This document shows, piece after piece, positions 52,701 to 60,637 of a stretch of DNA of 64,000 nucleotides (position 1 is the stretch's first letter; every line of letters starts with the position of its first letter). Under the pieces are notes generated by a model, which did not search any database, was not told where the DNA came from, and saw nothing but the letters and a program-made list of their open reading frames with translations. The translations under genes and the position numbers were made by a program. Origin of the DNA: Streptomyces sp. TSRI0281 (GTDB taxonomy: Bacteria > Actinomycetota > Actinomycetes > Streptomycetales > Streptomycetaceae); assembly GCF_001905125.1 (NCBI RefSeq), contig NZ_LWLE01000037.1:310001-374000 (forward strand), given 5' to 3'.

Positions 52701-52790
52701 CCCGCACGTGCCGGACAGCCCCGCACGTGCCGGACAGCCCCGCACGTGCCGGACAGCCCCGCACGTGCGGGACAGCCCCACCTGTGCCGG
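52701..52790. repeat. 19-bp tandem repeat with CACGTG cores between dhaK and dhaL
   Basis: GCACGTGCCGGACAGCCCC-type units start at 52704, 52723, 52742 and 52761 with an exact 19-bp period. A fifth, degenerate copy (ACCTGTGCCGGAGGG) is near 52780. Each good unit centres on the self-complementary octamer GCACGTGC. The repeats end 26 bp before the dhaL start. Hairpins or protein binding are both possible. Confidence 0.95.
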
Positions 52791-52815
52791 AGGGGCCAGA
52801 GGAACAGGAGATCAT

Positions 52816-53484
52816 GTGCTCGACGCCGACTTCTTCCGCCGGTGGATGGCCGCCACCGCGGCTGCCGTGGACCGTGAGGCGGACCATCTGACCGAGCTGG
52901 ACTCGGCGATCGGCGACGCCGATCACGGCAACAACCTCCGGCGCGGCTTCACCGCGGTCTCGGCGGTCCTGGAGAAGGAATCCCCTCGGACGCCGGGAGC
53001 CGTGCTGACCCTCGCCGGACGACAGTTGATCTCCACCGTGGGCGGGGCGTCCGGGCCGTTGTACGGAACGTTGCTCCGGCGTACGGGCAAGTCCCTGGGC
53101 GAGTCGGCCGAGGTGACGTCCGGGCAGCTGGCCGAGGCGTTCGCGGCGGGTGTCGCGGCGGTGGGGCAGCTGGGCGGGGCGCAGGCCGGGGACAAGACGA
53201 TGCTCGACGCGCTGCTGCCCGCTGCCGACGCCCTGGGCACATCGTTCTCCGCCGCCCGGGACGCGGCGTGGGCCGGTGCGGTGGCGACGGTTCCGTTGCG
53301 GGCGCGTAAGGGACGGGCCAGCTATCTCGGGGAGCGCAGCATCGGTCACCAGGATCCGGGGGCCACCTCGTCCGCGCTCCTCGTCGCCGCGCTGGCCGAG
53401 GCCGAACAGCCGGCCGAGGACGGGCAGGTGGCCGAGGACGGGCGGGCGGCCGACGGATCGACGGCCGACGGGAGCGGCGCATGA
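52816..53484 (+). CDS. dhaL: Dihydroxyacetone kinase subunit DhaL
   Basis: A 222-aa nucleotide-binding subunit. The sequence LDSAIGDADHGNNLRRGF holds the Asp ligands for the two Mg ions that bind ADP, followed by TVGGASGPLYGTLLRR, GDKTMLDALLPAAD and the C-terminal GRASYLGERSIGHQDPGATS. In PTS-type kinases ADP is a permanently bound cofactor that is rephosphorylated by DhaM. A 25-residue Glu/Asp/Gly-rich tail is longer than usual. GTG at 52816 (GGAG five bases upstream) was chosen; the frame upstream translates the tandem repeat and is rejected. Its TGA overlaps the dhaM ATG. Confidence 0.92.
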   Translation: MLDADFFRRWMAATAAAVDREADHLTELDSAIGDADHGNNLRRGFTAVSAVLEKESPRTPGAVLTLAGRQLISTVGGASGPLYGTLLRRTGKSLGESAEVTSGQLAEAFAAGVAAVGQLGGAQAGDKTMLDALLPAADALGTSFSAARDAAWAGAVATVPLRARKGRASYLGERSIGHQDPGATSSALLVAALAEAEQPAEDGQVAEDGRAADGSTADGSGA

Positions 53485-53891
53485 GCGGGCGCGCACAGGT
53501 CGGAATCGTCCTGGTCTCGCACAGCGGGCCGGTGGCCGAGTCCGTCGCCGAGCTGGCCCGGGGGCTCGCGGCCGGAGGGGCGACCGCGCCCGTCGCCGCG
53601 GCCGGGGGCCTGCCGGACGGTGGACTCGGAACGAGCGCGGAGCTGATCGCGCGGGCCGCCGAGTCGGTCGACCGCGGGGCCGGTATCGCGGTACTGGTCG
53701 ACCTCGGGAGTGCGGTGCTCACGGTGAAGGCCATGCTCGCCGAGGGCGACGAGCTGCCGGAAGGGGCGCGGCTGGTCGACGCGCCGTTCGTGGAGGGCGC
53801 CGTGGCGGCCGTGGTGACCGCCTCGGCCGGTGGCGATCTCGCGGCGGTGGAGGCCGCGGCCTCGGAGGCGTACGGCTACCGGAAGGCGTAG
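53481..53891 (+). CDS. dhaM: Dihydroxyacetone kinase phosphotransfer subunit DhaM
   Basis: A 136-aa EIIA-mannose-like domain. VGIVLVSHSGPVAESVAELA contains the phospho-accepting His14, and GIAVLVDLGSAVLTVKAML the second conserved region. It takes phosphate from HPr and passes it to the ADP bound in DhaL. Unlike E. coli DhaM it lacks fused HPr and EI domains, as in most Gram-positive bacteria, so it relies on the general PTS proteins encoded elsewhere. The ATG overlaps dhaL (ATGA), confirming the operon. Confidence 0.92.
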   Translation: MSGRAQVGIVLVSHSGPVAESVAELARGLAAGGATAPVAAAGGLPDGGLGTSAELIARAAESVDRGAGIAVLVDLGSAVLTVKAMLAEGDELPEGARLVDAPFVEGAVAAVVTASAGGDLAAVEAAASEAYGYRKA

Positions 53892-53973
53892 GAGCCCGCG
53901 AACCGCCCGGAACCGCTCCGGGGCTTCCGGCACACGTCGCCGGCCCCGCCCCGATGCCTCGTCCACCGCGCAC

Positions 53974-54018
53974 CGCCCCGGTCCCTCGTCCACCCCTCGT
54001 GGACGCGGGACCGGGGCG
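53974..54018. terminator. Extended hairpin terminator after the dha operon
   Basis: CGCCCCGGTCCC at 53974-53985 pairs perfectly with 54007-54018. Inside, GTCCAC and GTGGAC pair again after a 2-nt internal loop, making a long rod. It serves the convergent dha operon and the phosphodiester glycosidase gene. Confidence 0.8.
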
Positions 54019-54026
54019 GCCGGGTG

Positions 54027-57000
54027 TCAGGCGGCCGGGGCTGCCGCCTGCGCCGCGATCTCGATCCGGGCCCGTTGCGTCGTGCCGTTGACCGTCACCG
54101 CGAGCGTGACGGTGCCGGGGCGCAGGGCCGTGAGCGTGCCCGTGACCGGGTCGAGGACGGCGGTGTGGCGGTGCCGGGCGTCCTCAGGGTCACCGACGTA
54201 CACGTTCGGTGACCCTGTCCAGTCCGCGCTGAGCGGGAACGCCACCGGGACGGTGCGCGCGCCCTGGACGACGCTCGCGCCCACTTTCGTACGCTCCCCC
54301 GCGACGATCACCGTCGGTGCGTCGAGGGTGAGGGAGTCGACATGCGCCCGGGTCTGGACGGAGATCCAGTCGGGGCCGCCCCGCCACGGCCGCTGCCGGG
54401 CCGCCGCCTGCTCGCCGGCCGGTACCCGGTCGGCGCCGATGAGCGACCAGCCGGTGAAGCCGCCCTCGCCGGCCGGGCCTGCGGGGGCCTTTCCGGAGTT
54501 CCCGTTGATCAGATACGGGACTCCGTCGACGTGCGAGGCGTGGAAGACCCCGACGTGGCTGCCGATGAAGGCCGCGCCCTTGCCCGTCGTACGGCGGAAG
54601 TCGGCGAGCCACTGCTCGATGAGGGCCGCCTCCTTGCGGTCGCCGAGCCGGCTGCCCTGCTGCGGGGTCGGGTCGCGCGGCGGTACGTGTTCGATCACCG
54701 TGACCGAGCCGATCCGGCGGTCCCGGGCTGCCTTGTCGAGCTGCTCCCGGAACCCCTTGATCTGGGCGAACCCTCCGCCGCGCAGGCTGAGGCTGGAGGT
54801 GTCGAGGGTGATGACCCGGGTGCCCTTGTGGTCGAACGTCCGCTGGGCCGGGCCGAACTGGGTGACGAAGTTGTCGATCCTGCCCCCCATCACCTCGTGG
54901 TTGCCCGGTACGTAGTACCAGGGCAGGGCGTCGCCGAGTTCCTGGTCGAGTATCTGCCGGGCGAAGGCGAGGTCGGCGGGCGAGCCCTCGTCCACCAGGT
55001 CTCCGTTGACGACGAGGAAGTCGGGCCGCGCGGCCCTGATCTCGCGCAGGGTGCGGCGGGCCTGGGCGACGATGGCGCTGTCGGGGTCACGGGCGACGAA
55101 CTGGGCGTCCGACATCACAGCGAACCGCCAGTCCCGGCGCTCCGTCACCGCTGCCGGGTCGATCAACGCGTCGGCCGGCTCCGTCTGTTCGGGCAGGTCG
55201 ACGGTGGGCGGGACCTGGGCGGTCAGGTCGTCGACAACGATCTCGCCGGTGTACTGCCGGGCGGCCGCCGTCTCCGCCAGGTAGAACCGGTGCACGCTCA
55301 GCGGCATCGCGGCCCCCGGCGGTACGGCGAAGGTGACCTGCCGCCATCCGGTCCAGGTGACGTAGGGGCCGCGCAGCAACTGGTCGGAGCCCGCGGCGTC
55401 CTTGAGGTGCAGGGTCGGCCAGGCCCCGTTGCCGTCGCCCTTGATCCAGAGCCGGTACGACTGGGGCTGTCCGGCCACGGTCACCGGCCGGGGCGGGCTC
55501 GCGTAGGCCGCGCGGGTCGCGGTGGACCGGGTGAAGTCGTAGGTGAGCTTCAGTCCGGTGCCGGTGTGGCCCTCGGGTGTGGCGGTGAGGGAGCCCTCGG
55601 CCCGTGCCTGGCTGAACTTCCAGGACGCGGCGTCGTCGAAGGCGGCGACCGCCTGTTCGGCGAGGCCGACGCTGACCGCGAGGACGGTGGTGGTGCCCGC
55701 GACGGTGGCGGTGACCCGGCCGGCTCCGCTGCCGGTGCGGGAGGCGACGTCGAAGGAGCCCTGTCCGTTGTCGCGGATGTCGAACAGGTCGCGGTCGTAG
55801 TCGAGTTCGATGTCGCGCGGCTCGACGGGGGCGCTGGTGCCGTGGGCGTCGAGGCCGACGACGCCGAAGGTTCCGGTGGCCTTGGCGTCCGCGAGGCCGA
55901 CGCGCCGGGTGGTCGGCTCGATGCGGGCGAGTTCGTCCAGGACGGTCAGCCGGGTGCTGCCGCGGGCGGCGCCCCGCCGGGCGGTCACGTCGGTGCTGCC
56001 GCTGCGGCGGGCGGTGAAGAGGCCATGGCGGTCGACCTTGCCGGTGGCCGGGTTCGCGGTCCGCCAGTCCGGGGTTCCGGCGGCGGGGCCGTACGTCTCG
56101 TCGTGACCGGCGGCGGTGAGGGAACGGGTCAGGCCGGGGAAGACCCGCTCCGGGTAGCCGCCCCTGACGGGGTCGGTGCCCGGCGCGGCCCCTGCGGGGG
56201 TCCGGGTCTCCACCCAGAAGCCCTTGAGTCTGCCGCTGCCGTCGGGGGCGGTGAGGGCGAGGCCGTTGGGGACGGTGCGCTCGCTGCCGTCGGACGGACT
56301 GTTCTCCACCTGGAGGGCGTCGCTGCCGGGCTCGCGCGCGACGAGCGTCGAGGAGCCGCCGCCGTCCAGGTTGAGTGCGCTGTACGAACCGGCACGGCGC
56401 ATCATCAGGCCGAGTTCGGTGAGGGTGACGCCGCCGCTGTCGGCCTGCCGGCCGTCGACGGTGACGACCTGCATGGTGCGGCCGTCCCGGGAGAATCCGA
56501 CCGCGGTGCGGGGCGCCGCGGTGTTGTTGCCCTCGCCGTCGTGGTTCTGGGCGGTGCCGTCGACGACCAGCAGCTCACGGCCGCCGACCGCGGTACGGGG
56601 AACGGACCCGCTCCCGGCGCGCGCCCGGAACGCGAGAGAGACCGGGTCGCCGGGCCGCAGCGCCGTCAGCAGGGCCGCTCCCGCTTCGCGGCCGACCAGG
56701 ACGGTGGTGCCGTCCGGGACGGGGCCCGACCCCGGGGTGCCCGATACGGAGACGACCTTGCCCTCCCGTACGACGGCTTCCGCGACGGGCACCGCGGCGT
56801 CCACGGTCAGCTTGCGGTCCGCGCTGCCCCAGGCGGAGGTGTACGCGCCCACGCCCTGCGCCGGTACGTTCGCGGCGTTGTGAGCGGCCAGCGGGTGCTG
56901 TCCGGACGGCAGGGTCAGGGTGCCCTCGAAGTACAGCTCCAGGACCCGGCCCGCGTTCTCGGGACCGATGCCGACGGCTCGGTGGACGCCGGGCGCCGGG

Positions 57001-57515
57001 GAGTGGACGGGGACGCCGTCCTGGATGCCGGGGCCCAGGGGGGCACCGGTCTCGTTGATGTCGAAGAAGTCCGCGTTGATCGCGGCGACGGTACGGCGTC
57101 CGCTGCCCGGGTCGTGCCGGGCGGCGAGCTCGGAGACCGGGTGCCGCTCGGCGACCTTGCCCGAGGAGAGGTAGTCGGCGCGCACATCCTCGCCGTCGAG
57201 GTCCACGGAGAGCGCGTCGACCCGCAGCCACTTGTCGGATTCGAGCCGGTCGTACGAGCTGAGGCGCACCCCGGGCGCGATCGGCCGGGATGTGCGGGCG
57301 GTCTCGATGCCGTCGCCGTCCACCACGGAGCGCGTCCCGCCGGCCGCGCTCGCGGCGGGCGGGGCAACGGGTCTGAGGACTTCGGCGGCGTTACGGGGAC
57401 GGGGGTCGGGGGTCGAATCGGCGGCGGCGGGGGCGAGAGCCCCGGCCGTCACCGCGGTCACCGTCGCGAGCAGCACGAGCGGCCGCATGGCGGTGCCCAG
57501 TATGCCAAGGCCCAC
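54027..57515 (-). CDS. Secreted phosphodiester glycosidase / metallophosphoesterase fusion (1162 aa)
   Basis: A very large exported protein with a signal peptide (residues 1-33, MRPLVLLATVTAVTAGALAP region). Residues about 80-410 form a phosphodiester glycosidase (NAGPA/DUF2233) domain: AAINADFFDINETGAPLGP, TAVGFSRDGRTMQVVTVDGR and SALNLDGGGSSTLV are diagnostic. NAGPA-type enzymes cleave GlcNAc from phosphodiester-linked glycans. About 410-780 are beta-sandwich regions, including an Ig-like repeat and a carbohydrate-binding-like module. About 800-1070 is a calcineurin-like metallophosphoesterase (VMSDAQF, VVNGDLVDEGSP, PGNHEVMGG, GSHVGVFHASH), and the end is a Big-type Ig domain (TGTLTALRPGTVTLAVTVNG). 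GTG at 57515 has CAGGAGGATTT upstream. Probable role: recycling phosphorylated cell-wall or capsule glycans; substrate not proven. Confidence 0.88.
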   Translation of the reverse strand: MGLGILGTAMRPLVLLATVTAVTAGALAPAAADSTPDPRPRNAAEVLRPVAPPAASAAGGTRSVVDGDGIETARTSRPIAPGVRLSSYDRLESDKWLRVDALSVDLDGEDVRADYLSSGKVAERHPVSELAARHDPGSGRRTVAAINADFFDINETGAPLGPGIQDGVPVHSPAPGVHRAVGIGPENAGRVLELYFEGTLTLPSGQHPLAAHNAANVPAQGVGAYTSAWGSADRKLTVDAAVPVAEAVVREGKVVSVSGTPGSGPVPDGTTVLVGREAGAALLTALRPGDPVSLAFRARAGSGSVPRTAVGGRELLVVDGTAQNHDGEGNNTAAPRTAVGFSRDGRTMQVVTVDGRQADSGGVTLTELGLMMRRAGSYSALNLDGGGSSTLVAREPGSDALQVENSPSDGSERTVPNGLALTAPDGSGRLKGFWVETRTPAGAAPGTDPVRGGYPERVFPGLTRSLTAAGHDETYGPAAGTPDWRTANPATGKVDRHGLFTARRSGSTDVTARRGAARGSTRLTVLDELARIEPTTRRVGLADAKATGTFGVVGLDAHGTSAPVEPRDIELDYDRDLFDIRDNGQGSFDVASRTGSGAGRVTATVAGTTTVLAVSVGLAEQAVAAFDDAASWKFSQARAEGSLTATPEGHTGTGLKLTYDFTRSTATRAAYASPPRPVTVAGQPQSYRLWIKGDGNGAWPTLHLKDAAGSDQLLRGPYVTWTGWRQVTFAVPPGAAMPLSVHRFYLAETAAARQYTGEIVVDDLTAQVPPTVDLPEQTEPADALIDPAAVTERRDWRFAVMSDAQFVARDPDSAIVAQARRTLREIRAARPDFLVVNGDLVDEGSPADLAFARQILDQELGDALPWYYVPGNHEVMGGRIDNFVTQFGPAQRTFDHKGTRVITLDTSSLSLRGGGFAQIKGFREQLDKAARDRRIGSVTVIEHVPPRDPTPQQGSRLGDRKEAALIEQWLADFRRTTGKGAAFIGSHVGVFHASHVDGVPYLINGNSGKAPAGPAGEGGFTGWSLIGADRVPAGEQAAARQRPWRGGPDWISVQTRAHVDSLTLDAPTVIVAGERTKVGASVVQGARTVPVAFPLSADWTGSPNVYVGDPEDARHRHTAVLDPVTGTLTALRPGTVTLAVTVNGTTQRARIEIAAQAAAPAA

Positions 57516-57712
57516 AAATCCTCCTGGAATCAAGCTGGTTGCACGGGGGAAAGCGCTGTCGGCGGACAGCATGGCCGGGCGGACCGGGACACACCAGGGG
57601 ACAACGGGGACATCGGAGGAAACACCGCGCGGCGGGTTGATGACCGACATGATCACCCAGGTGCGCCGCGTCGGCGTGGCGGCCCGCCGTTCCGGACCGC
57701 AGACTTGACGAC
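57516..57712. promoter_or_regulatory. Divergent promoter region of the glycosidase and NUDIX genes
   Basis: A 197-bp gap. The right end contains GCAGACTTGACGACATG just before the NUDIX start. No convincing paired -35/-10 could be fixed for either gene. Nothing else is seen. Confidence 0.3.
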
Positions 57713-58216
57713 ATGTCGACGCTCAGGCGCAGCGCGGGTCTCCTCCTCTTCCGGGTGACGGTCACGGGGAGCGAGCGGGATGTCGAGGTGTTGATCGGGC
57801 ACATGGGCGGCCCGTTCTGGGCGCGTCGCGAGGCGGCCGCCTGGTCGATCCCCAAGGGCGAGTACGGCCCGGAGGAGGAGCCCGCCGCTGCCGCCCGCCG
57901 GGAGTTCCAGGAGGAAGTGGGGCTACCGGTTCCGGACGGTGCCTGGGTGCCGCTCGGCGCGGCGCGTCAGCCGAGCGGCAAGACGGTGACCGTGTGGGCG
58001 GTGGAGGCGGAACTGGATCCGGCGGCGGCCGTCCCGGGGACGTTCACGATGGAGTGGCCGAGGGGGTCCGGTGTGCAGCGGGAGTTCCCGGAGATGGACC
58101 GGTTCGCCTGGTGCACACCGGAGCGGGCCGCCGAGCGCCTGGTCACGGGCCAGCGGGTCTTCCTCGACCGGTTGCGCGGTCATGTCCGCGAGGGACACGC
58201 CTCCTCGGACGGGTAG
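57713..58216 (+). CDS. NUDIX hydrolase
   Basis: A 167-aa NUDIX protein beginning MSTLRRSAGLLLFRV. The NUDIX box is complete: G in KGEYGPEEEPAAAARREFQEEVGL gives GX5EX7REXXEEXGX, which binds the metal and hydrolyses a nucleoside-diphosphate-linked substrate. The N-terminal HMGGPFWARREAAAWSIPKGE and the C-terminal EFPEMDRFAWCTPERAAERL resemble the subgroup that acts on diadenosine polyphosphates or similar. The ATG has a poor ribosome binding site. Its last 37 bases overlap the 3-prime end of the convergent ABC-F gene. Confidence 0.88.
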   Translation: MSTLRRSAGLLLFRVTVTGSERDVEVLIGHMGGPFWARREAAAWSIPKGEYGPEEEPAAAARREFQEEVGLPVPDGAWVPLGAARQPSGKTVTVWAVEAELDPAAAVPGTFTMEWPRGSGVQREFPEMDRFAWCTPERAAERLVTGQRVFLDRLRGHVREGHASSDG

Positions 58217-59877
58217 CCCTCGTGGGCCTTCTCCGGGCTCCGGACCGGGCGGCCGGCCCGCAGTTCCAGCACGTCTCCGGTGAAGCGGTCGCGGAAGCCG
58301 CGGTCGTGCGAGACCACGACGACGGCTCCCCGGTACCGCGTAAGGGCTTCCTCCAGCTCCTCCACCAGGCTCAGCGCGATGTGGTTCGTCGGCTCGTCCA
58401 GGACCAGCAGATCGGCGGGCCGGGTCACCAGCCGGGCCAGCGCCAGCCTGCGCTGCTGGCCGATGGAGAGGGCCGCGACGGGGACGGCCAGGTCCTCGGG
58501 GCGGAACAGCCCGAGGCCGAGGAGGTCCTGCGCGTACTCGTCCGGGAAGCCGGGGCGGCCGGCGGCGAAGGTCTCCAGCAGGGTGCGCCGGGTCGGCCGC
58601 TGCGGGAGTTCCTGCGGGAGGTAGCCGACCCGTGCCCGTCGCCGGACCGTGCCCGTGTCCGGGGCGAGGTCCCCGGCGAGCACCCGCAGCAGGGTGGTCT
58701 TCCCTGCGCCGTTGGGGCCGTTGACCAGGAGCCGTTGTCCGGGCTCGACGCGCAGGGCGGGCAGCTGGAGCCGGTCGCCGACGGAGACGGCTTCCAGGGC
58801 GAGCAGCGGCTCCGGGTGGTGCCGGTCGTCCTGCGTGGCGACGGCCGGCCGGGCGGTGAAGGACAGGGGCAGGGGCGGGGCGGGCACGGGTGAGCGGCGC
58901 AGTGCTTCGAGGCGGGTCCGGGCGGCCCTGACCTGGCCGGAGAGTTTGGCCTCGTGCGAGCGACGGTATTTGCCGTAGCCCTCCTTCGGGTCCTTTCCGG
59001 TGGCCGCGAGCCGCTGCCCGGCCGCGTCCACCAGTTCCTCGGTGCGGGCCAGTTCCGCCAGGTACTCCTGGTGCTCCTGGGCCCACCGGCGGCGGGCCGC
59101 GGCCTTGGCCGTGCGGTAGCCGTCCCAGCCGTCCCCGTACCTGGTGACGCCGCGCAGGTCGCGGTCGACCTCCAGGATCACCGAGGTGACGCGCTCCAGG
59201 AAGGCCCGGTCGTGCGTGATGGCCACGACGGTGCCGCGGTGGGCACGCAGGTGGTCCTCCAGCCAGCCGACGGCCCGGACGTCCAGGTGGTTGGTCGGTT
59301 CGTCGAGCAGCAGCAGTTCGGGGGCCGCGGCCAGCACGCAGGCCAGGGCGAGCCGGGACTGTTCGCCGCCGGAGAGGGTGGCGAGCGGCCGTTCGCGGGT
59401 GAGGTGCGCCAGGCCGAGGCCGTGCAGGGCCGCGTCGGTGCGGGCGTCGGCCCGGTAGCCGTCGCGTTCTTCGTAGGCGGTGAGGAGGTCTCCGTAGGCG
59501 GCGAGTTCCGTGTCCGTGGGTTCCCCCGCGGCGGACAGCGCGGTCTCCGCCGCGCGGATGCGGCGTTCCAGTTCGCGCAGTTCGGCGAGCGCCGCGTCGA
59601 CGGCGTCCTGAACGGTGTCGCCGGGGGCGAGGGTGAGGGTCTGGGCGAGGTATCCGGTGCCGCCGGGGAACCGGACGGTGAGGTCCCCGCCGTCGGGCGT
59701 CTCCACCCCCGCCATCAGCCGGAGCAGGGTGGATTTGCCGGAGCCGTTCTCGCCGATGATGCCGGCCTTCTCACCGGGGCGGACGGTGAGTGTCACCTGG
59801 TCGAGTACCGACCGGTCTCCATAGCTCTTGGAGACGTCTTTCATGGTCAGTTGAGCGCGGTCGCGCTGGGGGTGCAT
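58180..59877 (-). CDS. ABC-F family ribosome-associated ATPase (antibiotic-resistance type)
   Basis: A 565-aa soluble protein with two ABC domains and no membrane segments. Domain one: Walker A GENGSGKST, signature LSGGEQ, Walker B LLLLDEPTNHLD. Domain two: GPNGAGKTT, LSIGQQ (divergent) and LLVLDEPTNHI, where NHI replaces NHLD. Between them lies a charged linker (about 260-330; RRRWAQEHQEYLAELARTEE), the P-site tRNA interaction motif. ABC-F proteins displace ribosome-targeting antibiotics or relieve stalling. The group resembles actinomycete macrolide/lincosamide/streptogramin protection factors. ATG at 59877 is preceded by AGGGAAGAAG. A 181-nt leader with an 8-codon reading frame suggests translational attenuation. 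Confidence 0.9.
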   Translation of the reverse strand: MHPQRDRAQLTMKDVSKSYGDRSVLDQVTLTVRPGEKAGIIGENGSGKSTLLRLMAGVETPDGGDLTVRFPGGTGYLAQTLTLAPGDTVQDAVDAALAELRELERRIRAAETALSAAGEPTDTELAAYGDLLTAYEERDGYRADARTDAALHGLGLAHLTRERPLATLSGGEQSRLALACVLAAAPELLLLDEPTNHLDVRAVGWLEDHLRAHRGTVVAITHDRAFLERVTSVILEVDRDLRGVTRYGDGWDGYRTAKAAARRRWAQEHQEYLAELARTEELVDAAGQRLAATGKDPKEGYGKYRRSHEAKLSGQVRAARTRLEALRRSPVPAPPLPLSFTARPAVATQDDRHHPEPLLALEAVSVGDRLQLPALRVEPGQRLLVNGPNGAGKTTLLRVLAGDLAPDTGTVRRRARVGYLPQELPQRPTRRTLLETFAAGRPGFPDEYAQDLLGLGLFRPEDLAVPVAALSIGQQRRLALARLVTRPADLLVLDEPTNHIALSLVEELEEALTRYRGAVVVVSHDRGFRDRFTGDVLELRAGRPVRSPEKAHEGYPSEEACPSRT

Positions 59878-60075
59878 GGGTGCTTCTTCCCTGAGGACAA
59901 GCCCGTGAAGGCGCGCGGAAGCGCACGGCGGGGCATGGATGCCGGACGGCGGAAGGGACTGCGGCACGCGTGGGTGCCCCTGGGGGCATCCGGCGACGCT
60001 CAGCGTCGGGCGGCGGCGTCCTGGCCGGGAATCAGCGGAAGAAGTAGTACGAACCCATGGACGAGAGTCTAGCGA
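59878..60075 (-). promoter_or_regulatory. Leader region of the ABC-F gene with candidate attenuator
   Basis: Read on the minus strand: TAGACT at 60071-60066 (a good -10), seven bases, then the ATG of an 8-codon frame at 60058, then about 155 nt before the ABC-F start. Within it, GACGC/GCGTC near 59994-60006 and TGCCCC/GGGGCA near 59972-59987 can form stems. The second could act as a premature terminator. This layout is typical of antibiotic-inducible ABC-F genes. Confidence 0.5.
60032..60058 (-). CDS. Putative leader peptide MGSYYFFR of the ABC-F gene
   Basis: ATG at 60058 to TGA at 60032-60034 encodes eight residues, MGSYYFFR. It has no Shine-Dalgarno sequence, but the -10-like TAGACT ends seven bases before it, so the transcript would begin at or next to the ATG (leaderless). 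The run of aromatic residues before a terminal Arg is the sort of nascent peptide at which drug-bound ribosomes could stall. Confidence 0.45.
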   Translation of the reverse strand: MGSYYFFR

Positions 60076-60107
60076 CGGCCCGGGGGGCCTGCTCGGCAAT
60101 AAAAGGG

Positions 60108-60425
60108 TCAGCCTGCTTTCGGGAGGCGGATGACCGCCCGGCCGCCGGTCAGGTCGACCGTGGACCTGTTCGGCGGGGCGCCGTCCTCCTCGTCGTCCCT
60201 GAGCAGCAGTGCGCTCTGACGCTCCTTGAGTTCGCTCTGCTTGCCGGGCGAGAAGGTCGCGTGCAGTTGCTCGAAGCCGGTCGCCGACACCTGGCCCTGC
60301 CGGGCACTGTTGCGCCAGGGCAGTATCCCGGCCCGCCCGGCGCGCAGCAGCAGCTGGTCGACGAAGGCGAGCAGGGTCAGCCCGATCACCAGTCCAGGCA
60401 AAGTCATCAGTACGAGAAACCCCAT
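60108..60425 (-). CDS. DUF6191 small membrane-associated protein
   Basis: A 105-aa protein. MGFLVLMTLPGLVIGLTLLAFVDQ is an N-terminal membrane helix. The cytoplasmic part RAGRAGILPWRNSARQGQVS and QLHATFSPGKQSELKERQSA, then LRDDEEDGAPP and RAVIRLPKAG, matches DUF6191, a Streptomyces family of unknown role. The ATG at 60425 gives the standard family start; the frame is open for twelve more codons from a GTG. It lies 37 bp upstream of the ABC-F promoter and is transcribed in the same direction. Confidence 0.75.
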   Translation of the reverse strand: MGFLVLMTLPGLVIGLTLLAFVDQLLLRAGRAGILPWRNSARQGQVSATGFEQLHATFSPGKQSELKERQSALLLRDDEEDGAPPNRSTVDLTGGRAVIRLPKAG

Positions 60426-60492
60426 GGGGTCAGTCTCACCCATGCCCATGGCCGGCCGCACCGGTTTCGCGACGTGGGTTCGGACCGGAAAA

Positions 60493-60564
60493 TGCGGGCC
60501 GTCGCTGTGCTGCGGCGGCCCGCACGGTCCGGTGGGGGCTTTCCGTCGGCGGGCGACGGAAAGC
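60493..60564. terminator. Two consecutive hairpins after the alcohol dehydrogenase gene
   Basis: Hairpin one: 60493-60505 with 60512-60524 (13 bp, one G-U pair). Hairpin two: GCTTTCCGTCG at 60538-60548 with CGACGGAAAGC at 60554-60564 around GCGGG. They lie downstream of the alcohol dehydrogenase stop (60638, minus strand) and upstream of DUF6191. Confidence 0.7.
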
Positions 60565-60637
60565 TCCGTGGGTGACGGAGGTTCTCCGTCGTCGGGCGAC
60601 GGGGCCGGCTGCCGGCCGGTGGGGAGGAGGTCGGATC

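Noticed and set aside
52701..52790. Possible CRISPR array in the 19-bp repeats
   Set aside because: The repeats are directly adjacent with no unique spacers and there are no cas genes.
54342..57758. Plus-strand open frame of about 1140 codons opposite the phosphodiester glycosidase
   Set aside because: Antisense shadow with low-complexity Gly/Arg-rich translation; the minus strand has clear NAGPA and phosphoesterase motifs and a strong ribosome binding site.
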